A stretch of DNA of 25,383 nucleotides. It comes from Reclinomonas americana ATCC 50394. Its lineage: Eukaryota; Jakobida; Jakobea; Jakobida. The DNA lies in NCBI GenBank assembly GCA_048213135.1, contig PS015697.1:1-25383 (forward strand), in the 5' to 3' direction. Each line of letters begins with the position of its first letter. Within the stretch, counting starts at the first letter, position 1. Under the pieces are notes generated by a model. That model saw only the letters and a program-made list of their open reading frames with translations. It was not told the DNA's origin and searched no databases. Both the position numbers and the translations under genes were made by a program. Of the stretch, positions 7,739 to 14,747 are shown in pieces.

Positions 7739-9153
7739 AACGCCTCGCCCTCACGAGCCTCGCTCTCGCCGCCATTCTGGCGGCGGGAGGGGCAGGCTAT
7801 TGGGCCGGTCATCGCGGCATCGCGCTGCCTGGCCTGCGGAATTGGCTCGGTATCGAGGGGTCGCTCGCGGCAAACGAGACTGCCGGAGTTGGGCCCGTGA
7901 TCTACTATCAGGATCCAGATCGAAAGCCGGTCTATTCGACCGAGCCGGCTCAGACGGTCGATGGCAGGCCGTTCAGGGCCGTGCGGGCCAGCGAGGACAT
8001 CAGCTTCGAGGAGAAGCCTGAGGGCAAGGAGCAGGCGGTCCAAGCGGAGAAGGGCCGCATTCTTTACTACCGCAATCCCATGGGGCTGCCGGACACCTCG
8101 CCGGTGCCCAAGAAAGATTCGATGGGGATGGACTATCTCCCCGTTTTTGAGGGTGAGGCGAGCGAGGACGGGATCATCAAGCTCTCGCCTGGGCGCATCC
8201 AGCGTAGTGGCGTGCGATCAGAACCGGTCCGTCGCCAGAGCATCGCACAGACCATTCGGGTTCCGGGTGTGGTGCAGCTCGACGAGCGACGCGTTTCCGT
8301 CGTGGCGATACGCGCGGATGCCTTCGTCCAGGAGGTCGCGCCGGTGACGACCGGTGATCGCGTTGCCAAGGGTACGCGGCTCGCGCGCATCTACTCGCCT
8401 GACATCAGCACGGCGGGCGCGCAGTACATCACCGAGCTCAATGCCGCCGCGCGCGGCGTGCCCGAGGGCGGCGCAAAACAGCGTCTCGAAAACCTCGGGG
8501 TTCCGCCCGAAATCATTGCCGAGATCGAGCGCAGCCGGAAGGTACCACCGACGATCAACTGGTCGGCGCCGCGTGACGGTATCGTGCTGGAGCGCAATGT
8601 CAGTGACGGCATGAAGATGGTGGCCGGCACCAGCCTGTTCCGGCTCGCAGACATTTCGACGATCTGGGTCCTGGCCGATGTGCCTGAACGCGAGCTGTCC
8701 GACGTTCATATCGGTGCACCGGTATCGGTCCGGTTGCGCGGACGTCCCGAGGTGGCGTTCGAAGGCCGCGTCAGCGTGATCTATCCGCAGATCGCCGAGG
8801 CGACGCGCACGGCCAAGGTCCGCATCGAGCTCGCCAACCCCGATGGCGTCTTGCTGCCGAACATGTACGCCGATGTCGAGATCGGCGCGGGCGATGCAAG
8901 CGCAGAGCTGACGGTTCCCCAGAGTGCTGTCATCGATAGCGGCACGCGACGCATTGTCATTCTGGATCGCGGCGAAGGCCGCTTCGAGCCGCGTGAAGTC
9001 AAGCTCGGCCGCCGCGGCGACGGCATGGTCGCGATCAGCGAGGGCGTCTCCGAGGGCGACCGCGTCGTCGTCTCCGCCAACTTCCTGATCGATGCGGAAA
9101 GCAACCTCAAGGCGGCCTTGAGCGGCTTCTCCTCGACGGAGGCGAAACCATGA
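7735..9153 (+). CDS. cusB: CusB-like periplasmic adaptor of a heavy-metal RND efflux pump
   Basis: The periplasmic membrane-fusion subunit linking the RND pump to an outer-membrane channel, 472 aa. It has an N-terminal membrane anchor (SLALAAILAAGGAGYWAG) and a heavy-metal-binding segment YYRNPMGLPDTSPVPKKDSMGMDYLP (about 111-136, Met-rich, as in CusB). The usual adaptor order follows: barrel-sandwich start (IIKLSPGRIQRSGVRSEPV), a helical hairpin (ITELNAAARGVPEGG), lipoyl half (ISAPRDGIV-like WSAPRDGIVLERNVSDG), then beta-barrel and membrane-proximal domains. An earlier stretch, VIYYQDPDRKPVYSTEPAQ (55-73), looks like a second, degenerate copy of the metal-binding segment. The start overlaps the FixH-like gene and the stop overlaps cusA (ATGA 9150-9153). 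Confidence 0.92.
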   Translation: MKRLALTSLALAAILAAGGAGYWAGHRGIALPGLRNWLGIEGSLAANETAGVGPVIYYQDPDRKPVYSTEPAQTVDGRPFRAVRASEDISFEEKPEGKEQAVQAEKGRILYYRNPMGLPDTSPVPKKDSMGMDYLPVFEGEASEDGIIKLSPGRIQRSGVRSEPVRRQSIAQTIRVPGVVQLDERRVSVVAIRADAFVQEVAPVTTGDRVAKGTRLARIYSPDISTAGAQYITELNAAARGVPEGGAKQRLENLGVPPEIIAEIERSRKVPPTINWSAPRDGIVLERNVSDGMKMVAGTSLFRLADISTIWVLADVPERELSDVHIGAPVSVRLRGRPEVAFEGRVSVIYPQIAEATRTAKVRIELANPDGVLLPNMYADVEIGAGDASAELTVPQSAVIDSGTRRIVILDRGEGRFEPREVKLGRRGDGMVAISEGVSEGDRVVVSANFLIDAESNLKAALSGFSSTEAKP

Positions 9154-9855
9154 TAGCCCGCTTGATCGCCTGGTCGGCGCGCAACCTGATCCTGGTGTTG
9201 GTTGCCACGGCTTTCGTCGTGGCCGCCGGCGTCTATGCCCTAAGGACCCTGCCGCTCGACGCCATTCCCGATCTCTCCGACGTCCAGGTTATCGTCTACA
9301 CCGAATATCCCGGCCAGGCGCCACAGGTCATCGAGGATCAGGTCACCTATCCGCTGACGACATCGATGCTGACGGTGCCGAAAGCGCGCGTCGTGCGCGG
9401 CTTCTCCTTCTTCGGAGTCTCCTTCGTCTATGTGATCTTCGAGGACGGCACCGACCCTTATTGGGCGCGTTCGCGGGTTCTGGAATATCTCAACACCGCA
9501 GCGCGTCGCCTGCCCTCGGGCGTGACGCCGACTCTCGGGCCTGACGCCACCGGCGTCGGCTGGGTCTATCAATATGCTGTCATGGCCAAGGAGATGACCC
9601 TGGCCGAATTGCGCTCTTTGCAGGACTGGAAGATCCGCTTCGCGGCTTCGCGTGCCGAGGGCGTGGCCGAGGTCGCCAGCGTCGGTGGCTTCGTCAAGCA
9701 ATACGCAGTCGTGGTCGATCCTGTGCGGCTGCGTGCCCAGGGCGTCTCGCTGGCTGCGCTGCGCGAAGCCGTCCGTAGCAGCAATTTGGATGTCGGCGGA
9801 CGTACGGTCGAGCTCAGCGAGTTCGAGTTCATGGTCCGCGGCCGCGGCTATCTCA
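9150..9855 (+). CDS. cusA: CusA heavy-metal RND pump, N-terminal part (to the gap)
   Basis: Inner-membrane proton-driven Cu/Ag exporter subunit. The 235 residues here contain TM1 (NLILVLVATAFVVAAGVYAL), the family block PLDAIPDLSDVQVIVYTEYPGQAPQ, and the porter domain up to FEFMVRGRGYL, where the N-run begins. It starts in the ATGA overlap with cusB. The rest of the protein is found reversed at 9876-11760 and, for the last 34 residues, at 12356-12460 on this strand. About 160 residues after GYL, by comparison with the family, are absent from the window. The whole protein would be about 1,050 aa. Confidence 0.93.
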
Positions 9856-9875
9856 NNNNNNNNNNNNNNNNNNNN
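9856..9875. other. Assembly gap (20 N) inside cusA
   Basis: Twenty undetermined bases mark a contig join at which the coding strand of cusA flips. In the correct order, the roughly 480 missing bases of cusA would lie between 9855 and the sequence now at 11760. Confidence 0.9.
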
Positions 9876-11760
9876 GGGATCACCAGCAGCGTCAGCACGG
9901 TCGAGGAGACCATGCCGCCGATCATCGGCACGGCGATGCGCTGCATCACCTCCGATCCCGTGCCGGTGTTCCACAGGATCGGCAGCAGGCCGGCCATGAT
10001 CGCGATGACCGTCATGATCTTGGGCCGCACGCGCTCGACCGCGCCCAGCATGATCGCCTCCTGCAGATCGGCTCGCGTGAATGCTCGCCCCTCCGCCGCG
10101 CAGCGCGCCTGCACCTCCTTCAGCGCGTGGTCGAGATAGATCAGCATGATCACGCCGGTCTCGGCCGCGACGCCGGCGAGCGCGATAAACCCGACCGCAA
10201 CGGCGACCGACATGTTGAAGCCGAGCCACCAGAGCAGCCAGACTCCGCCGACCAGCGCGAAGGGCAGCGAGAGCATGACAATGAAGGTCTCGGTCAGCCT
10301 GCGGAAGTTCAGGTAGAGCAGCAGGAAGATGATCGCGAGCGTCACCGGCACGACCAGCTTGAGGCGAGCCTCGGCCCGTTCGAGATATTCGAACTGACCG
10401 CTCCAGGCGACGCGGTAGCCTGCTGGCAGCTTGATGCTCTGCGCGATCGCATTTTGGGCGTCGCGGACATAGCCACCGAGGTCGCGCCCGACGGTGTCTA
10501 CGAAGATGTAGACCGCGAGCTCGCCGTTCTCTGTGCGGATCGACGTCGCGCCGCGCTTGCGCTCCACACTTGCTACCTCGCCTAGCGGAATGCTGGCACC
10601 GGACGGCGTCGAAATCTGGACCTCGCGCGCGATCGCCTGGGGATCAGAGCGCAGGTCACGGGGGTAGCGGATGGTCACGCCATAGCGCTCGCGCCCCTCG
10701 ACCGTCGTCGTCACGGTCTCGCCACCCATCGCCATCACGATCGCATTCTGGACGTCACCGACGGAAAGCCCGTAGCGCCCGAGCGCGATCCTGTCCGGCA
10801 CGATGTCGAGGAAGTAGCCGCCGATGACGCGCTCGGCATAGGCGCTGCTCGTCCCCGGTACCGCTTTGAGGACGGTCTCGATCTGTCGCGAGATCGCCTC
10901 CATCTTCGCCAAGTCGGTACCGAACACTTTGACCCCGATCGGCGTGCGGATGCCGGTCGCGAGCATGTCGATGCGGGCCCGGATCGGTTGGGTCCAGGCA
11001 TTGGAGACGCCCGGAAACTGGAGCGCCTTGTCCATTTCCGTCTTGAGGTTGTCGAGCGTGACGCCCTGGCGCCACTCGGTCTTGGGCCTCAGGTTGATGA
11101 TGGTTTCAAACATCTCGGTCGGCGCCGGGTCCGTTGCCGTCTGGGCCCGCCCAGCTTTGCCGTAGACCGAGGCGACCTCCGGGAACGAGCGGATGATCCG
11201 GTTCTGAGTTTGCAGAAGCTCGGCCGCCTTTGTGACCGACAGCCCAGGCAGTGTCGTCGGCATATACATCAGCGTGCCCTCGTCGAGCGTTGGCATGAAC
11301 TCCGAACCGAGCTGACGCATGGGCCAGAGACTGAGCCCGAGCACCGCGACCGCCAGTAGGATCGTCACGGTTTTGGCTTTAAGGACGGCGCGAATGAAAG
11401 GGCGATAGAACGCGATCAAGAACCGGTTGATTGGATTCCTGGCCTCCGGAATGATCCGTCCTCTCACGAATATCACCATCAGCGCCGGCACCAGCGTCAC
11501 CGACAGAAAGGCCGCAGCCGCCATGGCGAAGGTCTTGGTGTAGGCGAGCGGACCGAACAGCCGGCCCTCCTCCGCTTCCAGCGTGAAGATCGGCAAGAAC
11601 GAGACGGTGATGACGAGCAGGCTGAAGAACAGCGCCGGCCCGACCTCGCTTGCCGCCTCGATCAGGATCTCGATGCGCGGCTTGTCCGGTCGTGCCCGTT
11701 CGAGATGCTTGTGGGCATTCTCGATCATGACGATCGCGGCGTCGATCATGGCTCCGACCG
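9876..11760 (-). CDS. cusA: CusA heavy-metal RND pump, middle and C-terminal part, in inverted contig
   Basis: Read on the minus strand, this gives 628 residues from VGAMIDAAIVMIENAHKHLE (the TM4 region holding the charged residues of the proton relay) to STVLTLLVI at the last helix. Between them are LVPALMVIFVRGRI, LGSEFMPTLDEGTLMYMPTT, LPGLSVTKAAELLQTQNRII, the Met-containing porter segments, WSGQFEYLERAEARLKLVVP and RVRPKIMTVIAIMAGLLPIL. There is no start or stop at either edge. The first residue follows the missing part of 9150-9855, and the last joins without loss to 12355 (ATC CC + G GCG ATC TAC reads I-P-A-I-Y). The segment is almost certainly one contig placed backwards. Confidence 0.93.
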
Positions 11761-12354
11761 NNNNNNNNNNNNNNNNNNNNNNNNNNNNNNNNNNNNNNNN
11801 NNNNNNNNNNNNNNNNNNNNNNNNNNNNNNNNNNNNNNNNNNNNNNNNNNNNNNNNNNNNNNNNNNNNNNNNNNNNNNNNNNNNNNNNNNNNNNNNNNNN
11901 NNNNNNNNNNNNNNNNNNNNNNNNNNNNNNNNNNNNNNNNNNNNNNNNNNNNNNNNNNNNNNNNNNNNNNNNNNNNNNNNNNNNNNNNNNNNNNNNNNNN
12001 NNNNNNNNNNNNNNNNNNNNNNNNNNNNNNNNNNNNNNNNNNNNNNNNNNNNNNNNNNNNNNNNNNNNNNNNNNNNNNNNNNNNNNNNNNNNNNNNNNNN
12101 NNNNNNNNNNNNNNNNNNNNNNNNNNNNNNNNNNNNNNNNNNNNNNNNNNNNNNNNNNNNNNNNNNNNNNNNNNNNNNNNNNNNNNNNNNNNNNNNNNNN
12201 NNNNNNNNNNNNNNNNNNNNNNNNNNNNNNNNNNNNNNNNNNNNNNNNNNNNNNNNNNNNNNNNNNNNNNNNNNNNNNNNNNNNNNNNNNNNNNNNNNNN
12301 NNNNNNNNNNNNNNNNNNNNNNNNNNNNNNNNNNNNNNNNNNNNNNNNNNNNNN
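11761..12354. other. Assembly gap (594 N) inside cusA
   Basis: A run of 594 undetermined bases between the inverted cusA segment and the true cusA 3' end. Judged by the protein, the two neighbouring ends (11760 and 12355) are not neighbours in the genome; the gap size fits the roughly 480 missing bases at the other junction instead. Confidence 0.9.
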
Positions 12355-12460
12355 GGCGATCTACGGCCTGATCAAGGGCTGGCGGCTGCCGGCGGCCGCT
12401 GTGACCGATAAGGCAACATCGGGATCCGCGCCGGCAAGCTTCGCTGCGGCTGTCGAATGA
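12355..12460 (+). CDS. cusA: CusA heavy-metal RND pump, extreme C-terminus
   Basis: Thirty-four residues beginning AIYGLIKGWRLPAAAV and ending at TGA 12458-12460. AIYGLIKGW is the conserved end of the last transmembrane helix in CusA-type pumps, and the tail afterwards is variable. It joins seamlessly to the reverse complement of 9876-11760. The 38-aa membrane peptide gene starts 11 bases downstream. Confidence 0.88.
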
Positions 12461-12471
12461 GGGAGGAGCCA

Positions 12472-12588
12472 ATGATGCACAACATGATGAGCGGTATGGG
12501 CTGGGGCATGGGCCTCGTCGGCCTACTCGGCATCGCAGTACTGGTGCTCACGATCGCAGCGCTCGTGAAATACGTCTTCTTCCGGTGA
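12472..12588 (+). CDS. 38-aa single-helix membrane peptide, Met-rich
   Basis: A small gene with ATG at 12472 (or the next codon), preceded by GGGAGGAG at 12461-12468. The product begins with a Met/Gly-rich cap (MMHNMMSGMGWGMG) and continues as one membrane helix (LVGLLGIAVLVLTIAALVKY) ending in VFFR. The strong ribosome site, tight spacing after cusA and before the DUF411 gene, and protein-like composition support it as real. The six methionines in the cap could bind Cu(I), but that is inference. Comparable short Met-rich membrane peptides accompany copper genes in other proteobacteria to my knowledge. Confidence 0.7.
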   Translation: MMHNMMSGMGWGMGLVGLLGIAVLVLTIAALVKYVFFR

Positions 12589-12645
12589 CGGCGCTGGATG
12601 CGCGCACGACCGGAGGAAGACACAGCCCAGGCAAAGGAGACAATT

Positions 12646-13137
12646 ATGCCAACCGAGCTCTATCCATCCCGCCGCGCGCTGATGATCGGCGCTGCGCAGG
12701 CAGCCGCGGCGCTCGCGCTGTCGCCTCCGTCACTGGCCGCCGAGGCGCTCCCGAAGATGACCGTGACTCGTGACCCGAACTGCGGCTGTTGCAGCAACTG
12801 GATTGCGCATGTGAAGGCCGCGGGCTTTCCGGTCGAAGTGGTCGAGGTTCCCGACGTCATGCCGCTCAAGACCAGGCTTGGCGTGCCCGATGCCCTGGCA
12901 TCGTGCCATACCGCCGAGATCGACGGCTATGTCGTCGAAGGTCATGTTCCGGCCGAGGCGATCAAGCGATTGCTGGTCGAGCGGCTGCGGGTGAAGGGCA
13001 TCGCTGTCGCGGGCATGCCGGTCGGCTCGCCCGGAATGGAGATCCCGGGCCAGGCGCCTCAGATTTACGAGGTCGTCCTCTTCGCCTCCGGAGAGCAGCG
13101 CCTGTTTGCCCGCTATCGCGGGCTGCAACGGATTTGA
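12646..13137 (+). CDS. DUF411 metal-binding protein (CopG-like), exported
   Basis: A 163-aa protein. ATG 12646 is chosen because AAAGGAG (12633-12639) lies six bases upstream; the frame is open earlier but would break the export signal. Residues 8-32 form a Tat-like signal: SRRALMIG, a hydrophobic stretch, and SLAAEA. The mature DUF411 domain carries DPNCGCCSNW (C46, C48, C49), then SCHTAEIDGYVVEGHVP (C87, H88, H100) and the closing GMPVGSPGMEIPG. These Cys, His and Met positions are conserved in the family, whose members are copper-induced periplasmic proteins of Cu/Ag resistance loci. It ends the cus-type gene block; the next gene is on the other strand. Confidence 0.9.
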   Translation: MPTELYPSRRALMIGAAQAAAALALSPPSLAAEALPKMTVTRDPNCGCCSNWIAHVKAAGFPVEVVEVPDVMPLKTRLGVPDALASCHTAEIDGYVVEGHVPAEAIKRLLVERLRVKGIAVAGMPVGSPGMEIPGQAPQIYEVVLFASGEQRLFARYRGLQRI

Positions 13138-13275
13138 TCTATACGCGTTAGCGATGACCCCGCGGCAAGAGAGAGAGAGAGAATGCCATGGTCGGTTGAG
13201 TCGGACGGGACGAATCCGCAGCCGGTACAAGAAGGGTATTCGCAACCTTTGCTGAGCTTTCATTCGGTGGGTGAT

Positions 13276-13689
13276 TCACGATGCGTCTTGCGGGATAGTT
13301 GGATCAGCGAGGACTTCCACAATCCGACACGATGCGACGCTCCCGTTGTCGCACGATTTTATCATTCGAATGAGCTCGCCCTTAAGTCCCAGAAGCCGAC
13401 CTATCCTGATCTCGACGGCTTCAAGCTGATCCGTGGCAATTCGGCTGACCTGGTCACAAGAGGCCTCCGGGCTTTCCTGCAGAGCAAGCATTTTCTTAAT
13501 AGCCGGGATATCGAAGCCGAGGTCCCGGGAATGCCGGATGAATGTCAAACGTCGTACGTCCTCGGCTCCGTAAAGCCGGCGTCTGCTTTCCGTGCGGGGC
13601 GGCTTTGGGGTGAGGTTGATCCGCTCGTAGTAGCGGATTGTTTCAATATTGACGCCTGTCCGTTGTGACAAAGCTCCGATGGTGATCAT
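13276..13689 (-). CDS. MerR-family regulator, Zn/Cd/Pb/Hg type
   Basis: A 137-aa transcription activator. The N-terminal winged helix-turn-helix reads MITIGALSQRTGVNIETIRYYE, followed by RRRLYGAEDVRRLTFIRHSRDLGF (second helix pair and wing). A long dimerisation helix (SRIATDQLEAVEIRIGRLLGLKGELIRMI) and metal loop follow. Cysteines at 78, 113 and 121 match the three-Cys pattern (about 79, 114, 123) of PbrR, CadR and MerR rather than the CxxxxxxxxC end pattern of CueR. It therefore senses a divalent metal, probably Pb, Cd or Zn. It lies upstream of, and opposite to, the MAPEG and P1B-2 ATPase genes, whose two promoters have MerR-type operators. The start at ATG 13689 begins with the family-typical MITIG. 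Confidence 0.92.
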   Translation of the reverse strand: MITIGALSQRTGVNIETIRYYERINLTPKPPRTESRRRLYGAEDVRRLTFIRHSRDLGFDIPAIKKMLALQESPEASCDQVSRIATDQLEAVEIRIGRLLGLKGELIRMIKSCDNGSVASCRIVEVLADPTIPQDAS

Positions 13690-14070
13690 GGCGGATTCAT
13701 TCCGTAGGGGCGATTGACGCCATCAGCGCGACACCTGGCATGCGCCGTCGCGCGGTGGGCCGGAGCGTCTCAGCGACGTTGTCGCCGGGATGGCGGACGA
13801 ACCCGTGCTGACAGATGGAATAGAAGCTCATCGACGGTCTTATCTCCATTCTTGCGCTGCGCGATTTCAACCAAGAGCGCGGCGGCCTTGATCGCCGCCG
13901 CGTCGGGATAGTCCAGCCATGGATATAATCGAGGGTTGATCCTGTAGCCACTACAGGATGTAGATATAGCAAATGGCTGGAGACGTGTGAACACAGGCGC
14001 GGCTATCGGCCGCTTCCCGGTACGTCACCTGATCGCGCCACTCAGCGGAGGGCATAAGAGGAGCAGGAGA
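13690..14070. other. Intergenic region between merR and the MAPEG gene
   Basis: This stretch of 381 bases holds the first MerR-type promoter (13936-13966) and a possible decayed reading frame on the minus strand (about 13770-13930). That frame would read YPDAAAIKAAALLVEIAQRK then NGDKTVDELLFHLS, which looks protein-like, but it has no good start: its only ATG lies upstream, across the operator. In most MerR systems the regulator and target promoters overlap; here they are about 250 bases apart, which suggests an insertion or a remnant gene between them. I recognise no insertion sequence. Confidence 0.45.
13936..13966 (+). promoter_or_regulatory. MerR-type divalent-metal promoter upstream of the MAPEG gene
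   Basis: A -35 box TTGATC (13936-13941) and -10 box TAGATA (13961-13966) are separated by 19 bp. The spacer contains a perfect inverted repeat with arms ATCCTGTAG (13939-13947) and CTACAGGAT (13951-13959) around CCA. CTGTAG-N3-CTACAG resembles CadR/PbrR-class sites. It points to the gene at 14071, about 105 bases downstream. Confidence 0.85.
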
Positions 14071-14619
14071 ATGGCCAGGGCCTTTAGTTCGGACCAGATG
14101 GGCATCATCCGTGGCTCCGCCGCCGCGCTCACTCTTGCGGCGATCGTCCTTACTGCCGGGTATGTTTGGCTGCCTCCTGGGTTGCTCCGCCTCAACCCGG
14201 AGATGGGCCTCGGTGAGCGGGTCGCGTTCACGCTGAAGGCTGATATTCTCATGTTCCTCTGGCTTGCTGGCTGCGTCGGCGCGGTGAGCAGAGGACGGTT
14301 CTATTCGCCAGCAGATATACGGGGCTCGGCATTTGGCCAACCCAGCCCAGCAATCGCCGTGCGAGCTGCGGTGCTGCAGAATTCATTGGAGCAGACGGTT
14401 CTGGCCTTTGGCGCCCACCTAACACTTGCAGCGCTGTTGCGAGGACCCGAGCTGGTACTCATCCCTCTGCTGGTCGCTCTGTTTTTGGCCGGTCGGGTGG
14501 CCTTTGCTTTCGGCTATGCCAAAGGAGCATCAGGTCGGGCTTTCGGCATGGCCCTTACCGCCGCGTCTATCATCGTGAGCTACGGAGTGGCGGTCGGCTT
14601 GGTGGCTGTCGGACGCTGA
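14071..14619 (+). CDS. MAPEG-family membrane protein
   Basis: A 182-aa protein with about four transmembrane helices. ATG 14071 is chosen because AGAGGAG (14057-14063) precedes it by seven bases; the open frame extends upstream to 13987. The family signature is in the middle: RAAVLQNSLEQTVLAFGAHL (about 98-117; N104 and E107 are the conserved pair), followed by LFLAGRVAFAFGYAKG (GR and GY as in MAPEG). Human MAPEG proteins are glutathione-dependent; the role of bacterial members is mostly unknown. Its own metal-type MerR promoter and position before a Zn/Cd/Pb ATPase imply metal induction, which is unusual for the family. It does not overlap the next gene, which has a separate promoter. Confidence 0.8.
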   Translation: MARAFSSDQMGIIRGSAAALTLAAIVLTAGYVWLPPGLLRLNPEMGLGERVAFTLKADILMFLWLAGCVGAVSRGRFYSPADIRGSAFGQPSPAIAVRAAVLQNSLEQTVLAFGAHLTLAALLRGPELVLIPLLVALFLAGRVAFAFGYAKGASGRAFGMALTAASIIVSYGVAVGLVAVGR

Positions 14620-14663
14620 CATCTGCCGCTCGTGAGACGGCCATAAATTCGGCTCATGACCTC

Positions 14664-14694
14664 TTGATCCTGTAGCGACTACAGAATGTATGGT
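14664..14694 (+). promoter_or_regulatory. MerR-type divalent-metal promoter upstream of the P1B-2 ATPase gene
   Basis: A -35 box TTGATC (14664-14669), 19-bp spacer and -10 box TATGGT (14689-14694). Inverted repeat CTGTAG (14670-14675), CGA, CTACAG (14679-14684); the extended nine-base arms match at eight positions. It is a near copy of the element at 13936-13966 and lies 54 bases before the ATPase start, as expected for a target of the MerR regulator at 13276-13689. Confidence 0.88.
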
Positions 14695-14747
14695 GCGCCA
14701 ACAGGCTTGAGCCAAGCCCAGACAATCTAGCAGTCAAGGAGACCGCG

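Noticed and set aside
9848-12472. An 874-residue minus-strand reading frame across both cusA gaps
   Set aside because: It only stays open because N is read as any residue. Its first 40 residues are the antisense of the cusA 3' end; only the 9876-11760 part is genuine CusA.
13168-13181. An (AG)7 dinucleotide run downstream of the DUF411 gene
   Set aside because: Short, non-coding and without a nearby gene start on either strand that it would affect; noted as a simple repeat only.
13183-13668. A 161-residue plus-strand reading frame opposite merR
   Set aside because: It mirrors the merR coding frame, and the helix-turn-helix and Cys residues are on the minus strand.
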